Positions 1 to 9,900 of a stretch of 64,000 bases of DNA are shown piece after piece. Under the pieces are notes generated by a model. It saw only the letters and a list, made by a program, of their open reading frames with translations, did no database searches and was not told where the DNA came from. The position numbers were made by a program, and so were the translations under genes. Origin of the DNA: Singulisphaera sp. GP187 (lineage in GTDB: Bacteria > Planctomycetota > Planctomycetia > Gemmatales > Gemmataceae); the NCBI GenBank assembly GCA_945861245.1, contig CAMAUE010000007.1:1-64000 (forward strand), given 5' to 3'. Positions within the stretch are counted from its first letter, which is position 1, and every line of letters starts with the position of its first letter.

Positions 1-1100
1 GGCGCCGGCGTGCCGAACACGCGATCATAGTAAAGTTGCAGGCCGTGTACCGCATGATACAAGGCGCCGCTTTCGATCGGCTCGGCTTTCATCTCCAGCA
101 TCATCTGCACGAGCGCGTTGACCGCATCTTGCATCCACGGTTCGCGCAATTCCTCGTCCGTCAACGCCAGCGCCAACCATTCCACGATGTGGCCCGTCGT
201 GCTGATGCGCACCTGTGGGTCGGGATTCTTGCCCGGACCTTTGAAGTATTCCGTGGACAACGAGCCATCGACTCGGCTCTGATACTTCTTCGCGAGTTCT
301 TTGTATTCCTCGATCTTCGCGGCGGTGTCGGCCCAGACGCCTGTCTTGGCCCCGCCTTTCTTCGTGTGCAGATGATATGCCCAGGTGAAGCCAAACAGCC
401 GATGCGTCCCGCCGCACGCAGCCGGGTCGGTTGGGGCATTGATCTCGTAGCGAACGACATCCTCAAACCGCAGCTTTTCGCCGTGGCTGTTGGTCCAGGC
501 ATAGTCGGTGCCATGAAATTGGGAGATGATGATAATCGCCCAGCTCAGCTCCTGATTCTTGGTCACGCTTGCGCGCATCGTACTGTGACGGATGAAGTCG
601 TCGAACGTGAAGTCCTTGCCTGCGACTTTGAATTTGCGCGTGCTCGGCATGCCCCACTGGGCCATCTCGGCGATGAACTGATCCTGATGCCCCTGCGCGA
701 CGCCTTCGAGGCTCTGCATGTTTGCGGTCATGACATCGAGGCCATGCGGCGTTGGCAGAAACTGCAGCCCGCGGACTTCGCCGCCGTCGCAGATGTAATC
801 GATGGCGTTGACCTTGGTGCCGGTCTTGAGGTCTTTGAGTGTAGCCTTTTCAAGCCCCATGCCGAGGATGCCGTGAAAGACCGTCCAGAACGCATTGGTG
901 GTGTAGAGTTCGCGGGCATGCACCTGCTCGATCGCTGCCTTGACGCGCGTGCGGAGATGCTCAAACGAATCGAGTTTTGGCGGCGGCTGAATGAGGACTT
1001 TGACGTCATCTTTCTTGTCCGTCACATCCTTCGGCGCAGGCGGGCAGCCGACGATCGAAAGCGTCAACACGATCACAAAAATGCTTAGGAGCCGTCGCAT
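1..1100 (-). CDS. Exported lipoprotein of unknown function, 3' end outside window
   Basis: The minus-strand frame is open from an ATG at 1100 to the window edge with no stop, about 366 codons, so the C-terminus is missing. The N-terminus is a lipoprotein signal: MRRLL, a hydrophobic stretch, then a lipobox ending IVGC with Cys about residue 19, followed by a charged Pro-rich linker. The mature part is soluble and has no motif I recognise; it holds several Trp/His-rich segments. The long plus-strand frame over the same bases (36-1088) looks like a shadow, because only the minus frame begins with a credible signal peptide. It is probably lipid-anchored in the cell envelope; function unknown. 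A palindromic repeat lies about 50 bp upstream. Confidence 0.75.
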   Translation of the reverse strand, partial: MRRLLSIFVIVLTLSIVGCPPAPKDVTDKKDDVKVLIQPPPKLDSFEHLRTRVKAAIEQVHARELYTTNAFWTVFHGILGMGLEKATLKDLKTGTKVNAIDYICDGGEVRGLQFLPTPHGLDVMTANMQSLEGVAQGHQDQFIAEMAQWGMPSTRKFKVAGKDFTFDDFIRHSTMRASVTKNQELSWAIIIISQFHGTDYAWTNSHGEKLRFEDVVRYEINAPTDPAACGGTHRLFGFTWAYHLHTKKGGAKTGVWADTAAKIEEYKELAKKYQSRVDGSLSTEYFKGPGKNPDPQVRISTTGHIVEWLALALTDEELREPWMQDAVNALVQMMLEMKAEPIESGALYHAVHGLQLYYDRVFGTPA

Positions 1101-1147
1101 GGGGTCATCCAGGGATTCACCGTTGACGTCATCTTCAAATGTCGCCC

Positions 1148-1206
1148 ACGAGCCGGAAGCGTATGCGACGGATTGGTGATACCCGTCGCTTACGCTTCCG
1201 GCTCGT
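1148..1206. repeat. Palindromic repeat, family A core (A1)
   Basis: 24-bp arms (ACGAGCCGGAAGCG...) separated by 11 bp, with one mismatch. It lies between two minus-strand genes. The same core word occurs at 6051-6109 and 56008-56124, but here without the GACGCC outer ends seen at 6030. Confidence 0.85.
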
Positions 1207-1231
1207 TAACATTGCTAGCGAGTCAGCACGG

Positions 1232-2338
1232 TCACTTCCTGATCGTGTCCTTGTTCGCCAGGGCGGCGGGCTTCTTCGCCTCGACCTGGGCTTTCGTAAT
1301 CACGGGTGTTTCGCGTTGCATCCGCTTTGATGCGCGATCCACGACGTACGCCCATTCCTCCGGCCGCAAAAAGCTCAGGCAGCCGATGACCACGAACGGG
1401 CCGAACAACGGCAGCCCAAACACAAATACGACGCCCAGCCAATACGCCACCGCGCCACCAAGCAGGATGACGCGAGGCCAACCCGGTTTCCACGCGAACG
1501 CCGGGAACCCGATCTGCCAGGCGAGCGCGATATATTGAGCCACGCTCAGCCAAAACAGCGTGAACGTCGCCGACGGCCGCTCGCGCAAGATGCTCTCCGC
1601 CGTCGTCTGAAACGGCGGATGCAGCGGGTACCATAGCGCTACGCCGGCCCACCAATCGGCGATCTGGAACTTGTGCAGCCCGTTGGCGAGCATGATGATG
1701 ACGAAGTGAATCTGCAACAACCGCAGCATCCAGTTCGCCGACATGCTCGGCGCGGGAAGATCGGTCTCCGGACCGAACGCGATATTGGCGAAAACGAAGT
1801 CGCGTTTGGACCCAAGGATTTTTTCACTCAGCGACAAATCGCCATTCCATAAGCCCGCGAAGAGATGGCCGAGCATCATGTAAAACGCGAGGATGCCCAG
1901 CATGTAATCGCCTTCATAGCTCGTGGCTGGGTTGTAGAGGAACGAGGTGACGATGACCCACGTGCCAATACCTGTCAGCCGGGTTGCCGCGCCGAGAGTG
2001 AAGAGCAAGACGATGACGATCGATGTCCAGTAGATCGCTTCAAAGGCGGCCAGGTTGCCATTCGCGAAATACAGGATCGACCAGCCGATGGGACCGACGC
2101 CTTCGTACTCGGGGCCTTGCAGTTGACTGTGGGCGTCGAAGCCGACCAAGCCATTGACGCTGAGCAGCGCGCGGTGGTGGCCGACAAACGACAACAGCCA
2201 ACCGAGAATCACCAGACCCACGAGTACGCGCAGCAGGCGCATGCCCGTTGGCGGAATCGCGGCGAACCAAAAGCGCGTCCATGCGTTTCCCGATAGGAGG
2301 CCCTCATTGGCATCCACGGCGGAACGATCATTTTTCAC
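1232..2338 (-). CDS. HTTM-domain (vitamin K carboxylase-like) membrane protein
   Basis: A 368-residue multi-pass membrane protein. Hydrophobic helices begin near residue 32 (MRLLRVLVGLVILGWLL), continue through an Asn/Tyr-rich loop (FLYNPATSYEGDYMLG) and recur to about residue 310. The layout and the G-x-A-x-R and H-F-x-I-x-x-x-A-N-G-x-x-K elements fit the HTTM family, related to the membrane part of vitamin K-dependent gamma-carboxylase. Substrate unknown. Translation probably starts at a GTG (2336-2338) overlapping the 3' end of the upstream gene by 11 bp, so the two are co-translated. The C-terminal tail is charged and Lys/Ala-rich. Family assignment is by pattern only. Confidence 0.75.
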   Translation of the reverse strand: MKNDRSAVDANEGLLSGNAWTRFWFAAIPPTGMRLLRVLVGLVILGWLLSFVGHHRALLSVNGLVGFDAHSQLQGPEYEGVGPIGWSILYFANGNLAAFEAIYWTSIVIVLLFTLGAATRLTGIGTWVIVTSFLYNPATSYEGDYMLGILAFYMMLGHLFAGLWNGDLSLSEKILGSKRDFVFANIAFGPETDLPAPSMSANWMLRLLQIHFVIIMLANGLHKFQIADWWAGVALWYPLHPPFQTTAESILRERPSATFTLFWLSVAQYIALAWQIGFPAFAWKPGWPRVILLGGAVAYWLGVVFVFGLPLFGPFVVIGCLSFLRPEEWAYVVDRASKRMQRETPVITKAQVEAKKPAALANKDTIRK

Positions 2339-3080
2339 GTCGATATTCTCCGAAATTACTTTCCAGTTCGTGGAATGCCTGCGGATCCGGCGCGTCGGGC
2401 ATGAATAAGATCATCGGCATGACTGCCTGCCGGCTGTGGCGCACAAGCTCCGCCGAAACCGCCATATGCTCGTTGCATAAGAAACGCAGATACGACTGCG
2501 CCAGAACCTTTGCGGAAGGCGATGGCCGAAATACGTCGCGATCCGCCGGCACACGTTCGACGTGTTTGAGATGAAGCACGCCAGCCGCATCGGGTTCCCA
2601 GATTTCCTTGGTCGGCAAGCGTTTGACGACGTTGCCCGCCGGCCCGATGCGCTCCGTGCCTTCGGTTTGCGCGGGCTGATCTTCGCCCAGCGCCTGGGCG
2701 AGCAGCTTATGGCGATGGCGGACCCAGAAATTGGCTTTGTCGTCAGGAAACCTGAGCGTCTTGGTGACAGTGCCGAACTCGTCCTTGAGGCGCACTTCGA
2801 GATAGATTCCAGTGAGAGCAACGTTGTTCGTCTGAAAGCGGTAGTTGTGCGTCATGCGCAGCGGACTGAGGTAGTACGGATAGCAGACGTTGATCGTCGC
2901 CGCCTTGGCAAACTGCGGTCCCTCGGCAAACGACGCGCCGCCGTTGAAAGGCCAAGGCCCGCTCGGCGCCGCCATCGCCAGCATCGCCACGGCTGACAGG
3001 TGGGCAATCGCCGCCAGGCCACCGATGCCGCTCAATATCCCCGGCAATGGCCGAGGCGTACGTGTTTGAATTGCAGACAT
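2328..3080 (-). CDS. Hypothetical exported or anchored protein, partner of HTTM protein
   Basis: 250 residues. A single hydrophobic segment near residues 20-40 (IGGLAAIAHLSAVAMLAMAA) suggests a signal anchor, with the rest outside the membrane. The body has a YPYYLSPLRMTHNYRFQTNN segment and a beta-rich stretch followed by basic helices. The 3' end overlaps the start of the HTTM gene, so the pair is one operon. In planctomycetes such soluble partners often accompany HTTM proteins, so a two-part membrane enzyme is plausible, but no catalytic motif is visible. Confidence 0.65.
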   Translation of the reverse strand: MSAIQTRTPRPLPGILSGIGGLAAIAHLSAVAMLAMAAPSGPWPFNGGASFAEGPQFAKAATINVCYPYYLSPLRMTHNYRFQTNNVALTGIYLEVRLKDEFGTVTKTLRFPDDKANFWVRHRHKLLAQALGEDQPAQTEGTERIGPAGNVVKRLPTKEIWEPDAAGVLHLKHVERVPADRDVFRPSPSAKVLAQSYLRFLCNEHMAVSAELVRHSRQAVMPMILFMPDAPDPQAFHELESNFGEYRREK

Positions 3081-3845
3081 GAACGGAGTCCCCGGATCAC
3101 AAAACTATACCGTGAACGGTTGGATCTAACGCTTTTCCGGGCCGCGACCGTCAGGGAGCGGCCGAATGGGTACCGTGTGCACATTGTCGGCCGCTCCCTG
3201 ACGGTCGCGGCTCGGAAAAGCGATAATCCCTCTCGCGCGGAGTATAGCTTAGCGAATCGCACAGCAAACTTGAATCGCTTTTACTTGCTTTCGCAAATTA
3301 CCCAGCCTGGCAAGCCTAGCGCAGTGGGCATGATCGGGAAAATCGGCCCACTCCAGCGGTAACCAGAGAGAGGACCGGGACGCGACTTGGTTTCTAGAAA
3401 TTTTACCACGGATAACGCGACGCGGGCAAGCCGCAACAAATACAGTATCACGAAAACCCGAAAGTACGAAATCACGAAAGATACTTTTTTAAGTTCCTCT
3501 TTCGTGTTTTCGTTCTTTCGTGATTCGTATTGGTATGGGCTCGGCCGCGCTGTCTATCCGTGGTTGTATTCGGCTCTCTGAAAACCGTGTCGAATCCGTA
3601 AATCGCGAAATTACAAAAAGTCGCGAAAATGCTCTTGCAATATTTGAAAATACCGTTTAAGGTAAGTAATTGTTGGGTTTGTGCAGAACGGTTAATGGAA
3701 GAGATCACCGCGTCGGTATCCCCATTTTTTGTTTCGTCTCCTGCTAATCCCGTTTTTAACTTAAGCGACGTCTTTTCATGCGACCGAGTCAGCCTATGTC
3801 GGGTTCCGTCCGTGTTGCGTGAGTTATTTCCCTAGGAGGCCATCC
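3081..3845. other. 765-bp intergenic region with two inverted repeats
   Basis: No credible gene seen. It holds the family D palindrome (3105-3247) and, at about 3448-3528, an A/T-rich stretch of repeated CGAAAG words on one side and CTTTCG words on the other, a loose inverted repeat. The last 200 bp before the RNA-binding protein gene are T-rich and may carry its promoter and a long leader, which cannot be proven from sequence. Confidence 0.6.
3105..3247. repeat. Palindromic element, family D (D1)
   Basis: 36-bp inner arms at 3130-3165 and 3187-3222 (GCTTTTCCGGGCCGCGACCG...), with outer arms ending CTATAC and GTATAG. The total length is about 143 bp. Related copies lie at 10689, 16963 and 28368. 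Confidence 0.85.
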
Positions 3846-4259
<414 letters not shown>

Positions 4260-4269
4260 TGCAAAATCA

Positions 4270-4302
4270 AAATCCTCGCGAATCTCCGATTCGCGAGGAT
4301 TT
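4270..4302 (+). terminator. Probable intrinsic terminator of the RRM gene
   Basis: A perfect 15-bp stem (4270-4284 with 4288-4302) and a 3-base loop begin 11 bases after the stop codon. The downstream tract is TCTCG rather than a clean U-run, so it may act as a bidirectional or weak terminator between convergent genes. Confidence 0.6.
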
Positions 4303-4338
4303 CTCGTTTGGCGTCCGTTTCCATTCCAATCGGCGAAC

Positions 4339-5361
4339 CTACAGCACCGGCCCCCATTCTCCGGGTCCGAGGAACAGCCCCGCGATTTCGCTCAGCCCTA
4401 ACCCCAACTGCGTTCGCGCCGCCTCTTCGCCGCAGTCGTCGTGCTTCGCTTCACGAAGAAACGCGATCAACTTTCGGCGTGGTTCCAGGTTCCAGCCGAA
4501 CCAGGTTGGTCGATATTCCTCGATCAGCAGTCGCACGAGAACCTCGGCCAACTGATAGCTCTGCTGCTGGGCCTTTCCGGGCATCGAAAATCCTTCGCCT
4601 CGCCAAAAGATATCGAGTCCGTTGGTGCCCCAGAACCGCTTGGCCGTCTGTACTGCTTTCTCATCCAGCATTAAAGATTGGCGAATAACGTCGCGCTCAA
4701 TGAGTTGTGCCAGCCCTTCATCGATCCAGGCAGGCAGCGACAAGTACATCAGAGCGGCATGCGTCATCTCGTGGGCGATCGTCATCTCCACCCGCGTGAT
4801 GTTCGCCTGCGCGATCACGATATGCGGCATGCCCACGCGAATGTGCATCCCCGACGAACCGCCGAGTTGCCCTTCCGGCTGAAACGGCTCCACGTAACGG
4901 TAGTAGTCGTCCGGATAATCCAGCACGAGCATCGTCTGCTTGCCCGGAAAGGAATGCTCGATCAGGTCGTGAAACGAACGAAAGATATGCTCCATACTCG
5001 CTTCGGCGCTGCGAAGGAACGTCGATGCGATCGCCTCATGATTCGGCGCGAGCATCAAGATGCGATCCGATTCCCATACCGCGAGCGAACCAGCAAACAC
5101 ATCCGCGAGCATGCCCAGCCATTGCCGAGAGATGTCGGTCCACGCCTCGTCGTGCATTTCGGTCGGCACGCGCGTATCGATCCAAGCGTCGATGAGGTCC
5201 CAGTGAGGCCGAGGGATGCCGTCATCCCACGTGACGGAATCCGAGATATCGAGCGAATCGGGTTGCATGAGCACGTGGTTCCAGATGGTGCGCGAGTGCC
5301 GCACACCGCCTGGCCTCGCGGCAAAACGCCTGATCGTCCGGTGCGCCAGCGCCGACGTCAT
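4339..5361 (-). CDS. Putative zinc metalloprotease (HExxH, peptidase MA-like)
   Basis: 340 residues, no obvious signal peptide. The only strong motif is HEMTH at about residues 197-201, inside MTIAHEMTHAALMY, followed by PAWIDEGLAQLIE. Glu at about 215 is in the right place for the third zinc ligand of a gluzincin such as the peptidase MA / DUF1570-like families. Substrate unknown. ATG at 5361 overlaps the stop of the upstream small membrane protein as ATGA, which fixes the start and indicates translational coupling. It converges on the RRM gene. Confidence 0.7.
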   Translation of the reverse strand: MTSALAHRTIRRFAARPGGVRHSRTIWNHVLMQPDSLDISDSVTWDDGIPRPHWDLIDAWIDTRVPTEMHDEAWTDISRQWLGMLADVFAGSLAVWESDRILMLAPNHEAIASTFLRSAEASMEHIFRSFHDLIEHSFPGKQTMLVLDYPDDYYRYVEPFQPEGQLGGSSGMHIRVGMPHIVIAQANITRVEMTIAHEMTHAALMYLSLPAWIDEGLAQLIERDVIRQSLMLDEKAVQTAKRFWGTNGLDIFWRGEGFSMPGKAQQQSYQLAEVLVRLLIEEYRPTWFGWNLEPRRKLIAFLREAKHDDCGEEAARTQLGLGLSEIAGLFLGPGEWGPVL

Positions 5362-5672
5362 TCGGTTGGTTTCACGAACGGCGTCTCCCGCCGATCCAGA
5401 TCATCGGGACGCGGAGGCCGACGATTATCCTTTCGCCACAGGTGCTGGTTGTGGTTGCCGATCTCGTAGGCCACATAGTCAGCCACGATGAAAAGGGACA
5501 CACAGAACACAAGGGTCACGAAGCGCCATAACGGTTGGGCCCGACGTGCCACCACCAAGAACAACGTGATCAGCGACGCCGACAATGCGCACGGGACGAT
5601 CACAGAAGCCGGCCAGCCGAGCATATACCAATCGGCACAATACGTGAGTAGCGGTGGTACATCTGCGAACAT
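5358..5672 (-). CDS. Small membrane protein coupled to putative metalloprotease
   Basis: 104 residues from the ATG at 5672, chosen because GGAGG lies five bases upstream; an in-frame GTG at 5702 is possible but has no such site. Three hydrophobic segments are visible, around residues 10-27, 30-45 and 52-72 (LITLFLVV and LVFCVSLFIVADYVAYEI). A charged Arg/Asp/Pro-rich tail follows. Its stop overlaps the start of the metalloprotease gene, suggesting a membrane partner. No family recognised. Confidence 0.65.
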   Translation of the reverse strand: MFADVPPLLTYCADWYMLGWPASVIVPCALSASLITLFLVVARRAQPLWRFVTLVFCVSLFIVADYVAYEIGNHNQHLWRKDNRRPPRPDDLDRRETPFVKPTE

Positions 5673-5762
5673 CTCGGCCTCCAACGAAAAAAATCGCGGC
5701 ACGCTTTGCCAATCGCCCGCGTGGACGCACCAGAGGCTCGCGGGGCTTCATAAGTCGGAACG

Positions 5763-5948
5763 CTAAAGAGCTGGCTCCGGCTGCTGCAACAGCTGGCTCG
5801 GCGATGGTGGGCGGGTCACTACTTTGCGTCCACCAGCCGCCTGCCGTTCTCTGGTATCCTGGATTATCGCTCGCAGGTCATAGTTGAAGCGTTTCGCCAA
5901 CTCATCGCGAGCCTGTCGCACTTCGGTGATGATGCTATCTAAGGCCAT
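5763..5948 (-). CDS. Antitoxin-like small protein of PIN operon
   Basis: 61 residues: MALDSIITEVRQARDELA, then RFNYDLRAII and GGRKVV. This is the pattern of short proteins that accompany PIN-domain genes in cyanobacteria and planctomycetes, taken here as antitoxin-like. In the reconstructed ancestral arrangement its ATG lies three bases after the PIN stop, and its ribosome site (AAGGAG) is inside the last PIN codons. It is still open, although the PIN gene is disrupted. The role is inferred from position and pattern; no DNA-binding motif was confirmed. Confidence 0.6.
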   Translation of the reverse strand: MALDSIITEVRQARDELAKRFNYDLRAIIQDTRERQAAGGRKVVTRPPSPSQLLQQPEPAL

Positions 5949-5951
5949 CAG

Positions 5952-6535
5952 TCACTCCTTCAGCAATTCTCCGGGTGTGCAAATCACGGGCGGTTCATAG
6001 CCATTCTCTCGACAGATCGCTTCAATGCTGACGCCGCCGCCGACAAAAGTACGAGCCGGAAGCGTAAGCGACGGATTTCTCCAGTCCGTCGCTTACGCTT
6101 CCGGCTCGTAAAGCGACTTTTGTCGGTGGCGTCAATGCTGGGGCGAAGTGCGGCATTGGCGATGTGGGCGCAATTCCAGGTCAGGAGAAAATCCATACCG
6201 TGGATCGTAGCGATCGCTATGTGCAGCGCGTCAGTCGCAGCCTTGGGCGGCAGCGGAACACGTTTCAGCAACTCGTCGGCGAGAGCGTGAACCTTATCGC
6301 CAGGATCGAGAAGCGGCATATTCTCCAAAATCTCCAACCGGCGTCGAGCGGCATCGGGATCGCCAGCGCCGGCCTCATCAATGACGAATTGCGAAACGAA
6401 CAACTCGAAATCCTCGCGCCGTGTATCCCACCATTCTCTCGCCGTCTGCTGGTGGCCGGCCATGACGAGATCGCGGCTAACCCATGCGGTCAAGTAACTC
6501 GGAATCGTCGTCTCAAGATACACACGCAGTTTCAT
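5952..6535 (-). pseudogene. PIN-domain toxin gene interrupted by palindromic element
   Basis: Starts MKLRVYLETTIPSYLTA, with the early acidic residue of PIN nucleases, and later TDALHIAIATIHGMDFLLTW, where the conserved Asp/Ala/His region of PIN domains lies. The expected product is a VapC-like ribonuclease. After ALRPSI the frame runs into a palindromic element and ends at 5984 with an unrelated basic tail. Deleting the element plus one copy of the 9-bp direct repeat (110 bp in all) restores SIEAICRENGYEPPVICTP and a stop at 5952-5954, just before the antitoxin-like gene. The first ~150 residues are intact, so residual activity cannot be excluded. Confidence 0.85.
6030..6133. mobile_element. 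Palindromic MITE-like element, family A (A2), inside PIN gene
   Basis: About 104 bp with terminal inverted repeats GACGCC...GGCGTC and AAAAGT/ACTTTT, and a 25-bp core stem (6050-6074 with 6085-6109). It is flanked by the 9-bp direct repeat TCAATGCTG at 6022-6030 and 6132-6140; the outermost bases may belong to the element, making the true duplication 6-9 bp. It has no coding capacity, so it would need a transposase in trans. Confidence 0.85.
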
Positions 6536-6591
6536 TGAAGGCGCCTACACCCATATTTTACCCATCGGCAGAATCTTACGGTAGCCGCTAT

Positions 6592-6701
6592 GACGCGCCC
6601 ATCAAAAGTCGATTTTCCGTCGGAGGCTGAAGCGTAAGCGAGGCATTCAGGCCGCCTCGCTTACGCTTCAGCCTCGGAAATCGACTTTTGAGGGTGGCGT
6701 C
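6592..6701. mobile_element. Palindromic MITE-like element, family A (A3)
   Basis: 110 bp from GACGCG to GGCGTC, forming a near-complete inverted repeat. It differs from the copy at 20571-20680 at only two positions. The flanking 9-mers GCCGCTATG and TCAGGTATG match at six of nine positions, a weak trace of target duplication. Confidence 0.85.
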
Positions 6702-6893
6702 AGGTATGGTGCCCGCAGCGAGCTTTTTTTCATCATCGTAACACGCCCGCAATTAGCCTGTCAAAGTCGGTAGTGCTTTTTTTTATCTTTTCTCCATCTG
6801 CCTTGATTCTTGGCGCCCCCTCTTTCCCCCGGCTTCGTGGCCAATACGCCTAGAACGTGCGGAAAAGACCGAAAAAGTTCAGGATCGCTTGGC

Positions 6894-6930
6894 CAAGACC
6901 CCCACCAAACGCTGCGCTCATGGTGGGGCT
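6894..6930. repeat. Family G palindrome remnant (G2)
   Basis: The arm word GCTGCGCTCATGGTGGGGCT, matching the family G copy at 21561-21628. The opposite arm is reduced to ACCCCCACC. Confidence 0.6.
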
Positions 6931-6938
6931 TGGTTCAC

Positions 6939-9900
6939 TCACTTCAACGTGCTTAGGTATTCGACCAGGTCGATGAACTCAGCCGGCGCCATCGTGATGA
7001 CCTGGCCTTCGGGCATGCTGCTTTGTTTTAGTTGGGCCCGGCTGTCGATGTCGGTCACCTTCAGCGTGATTTTCTGTTTGCCGTCGAACAGAACGACTTC
7101 GGTTTTGGTGTCCGAGATGACTAGGCCGTTGAGCACTTTGCCGGACACGGTCTCGATGCGCGTGATGAGGTACTTTTTGTCAACCTCGGCATTCGGATCG
7201 ATGATCGACTCGACGATTTTGTAGCGGGTCAAGCGCATGGCGACTTTGTCCAGATTCGGGCCGAACTCGGCGCCTTCGCCGGCGCCGACTTTGTGGCAGG
7301 CGACGCAGGCACGTTGGAAGACTTCGCGGCCCTTGGTGGGATTGCCTTTGATGCCGACCAAGGCGGTCATGGCGCGGAAGCGTTCTTCCTTCGACTTCAT
7401 CTCCTGGCTTACTAGAAGTTGCAGGAAGGGTGCGGCCACGGCGCCGACTTTGTTGTTTTTGAGGATGCCGTCCATGATCTTCGCCGCCTCCGGGCTGCGA
7501 ATGGCGACTTTGCCGGTCAGGTAATCGGGCCGCCAGGCCGCTTCATTGGCGGAGAGCGAGGCTTCCACGGTATAGCGGGTCCAGTAATCCATCGGCTTTT
7601 TGGCGATGTCGGCGACGGCGGCCATCGCGTCGGCAGTCGGGAAAAAGCTGAGTGCGCGAGCGGCCTCCGCTTGCACGCGGGGATGTTCGTCGTCGGCGGC
7701 CTTCTTCAGGCGTGACAGCGCGTCGGGAAGCCGATCGCGTTCGTCAGCCAACACGTGCACAGCCGCTGCGCGAGCCTGAAACGTTTTCGATGCCAGCACG
7801 GCGTCGACCAGGGCGAGGTCCACGGCGTGATGGCCTTGCTGAATCCACAACGCTTCGCAGCGCAGTCGATCGTAATCCGCGTCCTTGGGATCAAGTTTCG
7901 CAACCCACGCAGCCACCGCGGGCAGCACATCGTTGGCTGGGCGAGCGCGGAGGTCACGCCGAGCGCGGTAGCGAGTGCGCCATTCGTACTCGCGAAATTG
8001 CTCGAGAATTTCGACCACGCTCTTACCGTGCTGGGTTACGGGCGTGACTAATTTCTTACCGACGCCGACGAGGCGGTACATTCGCCCATGGGAATGGCCG
8101 CGGTTCGGGTCGCGTTGCGAGTATTGCATGTGGCCGATGAGTGCGTTGGCCCAATCGCCGACCCAGAGGGCGCCGTCGGGGCCAATCTGCGGGTCGCAGG
8201 GTCGGAAGTGTTTGTCGGGCGAGCGGATCAGGTCGTCGTACCCGCCTTCCTTCGCCTTGATGCGTTCGCCTTGGAAGCCGGCGCCGTCATCCTTGAGCGA
8301 ATAACGCGTCAGACCGTTCATCTGGATGACACAGGCGTAGGTAAACTGCCCCTGCACATCGTCAGGCAAGGCGCGGCCGACGAGCCATTCGTTGCCCAGA
8401 TTCGGGCGAACGCCGTTGGGTAGGACGAAGTTCAAGCCCTTGCGGCCCTGAAATTGTTTGCCCGAGAGTGGCACATCCCAGGTCTGGTTCGGCGTAGTGC
8501 CATCGCCGACGATGCCCTGGCCCCATTGATCGAACACGTAGCACCACATGTTGTACATGCCGGGCAGAGCGAACTGTTGAATCTTGAGGGTGCGCGGGTC
8601 GAGGACATAGCAGCCGCCGGAACCGGAACTGCGATGCGGCCCCCACGGTGTTTCGAGCGTCGTGCTGGTGGCGATGCCCTCGAGCATGTGCAGGAGTCCG
8701 CCGTGGCTCCACTCGAAGGCGCCGCAGCTGTGGTGCGTGTCGTCGGTCGCCCAGCCGTCCATGAAGTAGCTGACTTCATCGGCCTTGTCGTCGCCGTCGG
8801 TGTCTTTGAGGAACAGCATGCGCGGCTGATCGACGACGAGTACACCGCCGTTGTAGAATTCGAATCCGGTCGGGCATTGCAGCTTGTCGTAGAAGACGGT
8901 GCACTTGTCGGCTTTGCCGTCGCCGTCGATGTCTTCGAGAATGATGAGTTTGTCGGCTGGCTTCGGATCGCCAGGCCGCCATTGCGGGTAGCTTGGCATG
9001 CATGCAACCCACAGCCGGCCTTTGCTGTCGAAGTTGATTTGTACCGGATTGGCGATCTCGGGGAATTTCGTTTCATCCGCGAACAGCTTGAGTTCGAACC
9101 CAGCCGGCACGCGTGCGCCCTTGATGAAGTCATTGGGCTTCTGGTAGGTGAGCGTCTTGTTCTCGGAATAATCTCGGCCCGGGGCGCCGAAGCGGGTCGG
9201 CGGCACGATCAACTCGCCAGTCTTGGAGTCATCGGGAGCCTCCGGAACCTGTCGATTGTTGGCGAGATCCCAGACGTATTGATCGCGCACGGCCGTCATC
9301 TTGCGTAGCTTGGCGTACTCACGCGGAAAGGTCTCGGTGTCGAAGGTCCGCCTGCCGCCGTACACGTACCAGCCGTTGACCATGCGGTAGTCCTGGTGAT
9401 GGATCCAGGATTTGTCGATGACGGCGGCCCGTACGCGTTCGAAATCGGTCGTACCTGGCTTGGCCTCGGTGTACGGGCCGAACAGAGCAGTGTCGAGCGC
9501 TTCGCCGAGCACTTTGTCACCGGCCTCGTTCATCTGAAACCCAGCGACGGTGAGCTTGCCTCCGCCAGCCGCGAACGCTTTCGCCGTCGGCGAATAGACA
9601 TCGATGAACGCCAGCTTTCGCTTGTCGGCAACGGCCTTGACGGCAGCGGCGTAGAGCTTCAGGTTGGCGTTCTCGGTCACGCCGTTTGGCAGGAACTTGT
9701 CGCCCGTGTTCTCGAAAGCGATGGGCGATACCAGCACAAACCGCGGCGGGCTTTTGGCATCATCGCGCGGGTACTTCGCCGTGTACTCGTCGATGAACTT
9801 CTCGTACTGTTGTTTGAAGGCTTCGATCCCGGCCTCGCCCTTGAACGACTCGTTCCAGCCGAAGAAGCAGAAAAACGTGTCGGGGTTGAAGGCGTAGAGC

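Larger units (their letters stand above)
6536..6938. other. 403-bp gene-free region with palindromic elements
   Basis: It holds element A3 (6592-6701) and a family G half-arm (6894-6930). Between them is a T-rich stretch near 6770-6800 that may be promoter material for neither neighbour. No gene seen. Confidence 0.6.

Noticed and set aside
36-1088. 350-codon plus-strand frame at the window start
   Set aside because: It lies opposite a minus-strand frame that begins with a convincing lipoprotein signal and runs to the window edge. The plus frame shows no signal, motif or ribosome site, so it is a GC-driven shadow.
3448-3530. Possible small RNA gene in the repeat-rich leader of the RRM gene
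   Set aside because: It has inverted CGAAAG/CTTTCG words only, with no promoter or terminator that could be supported.
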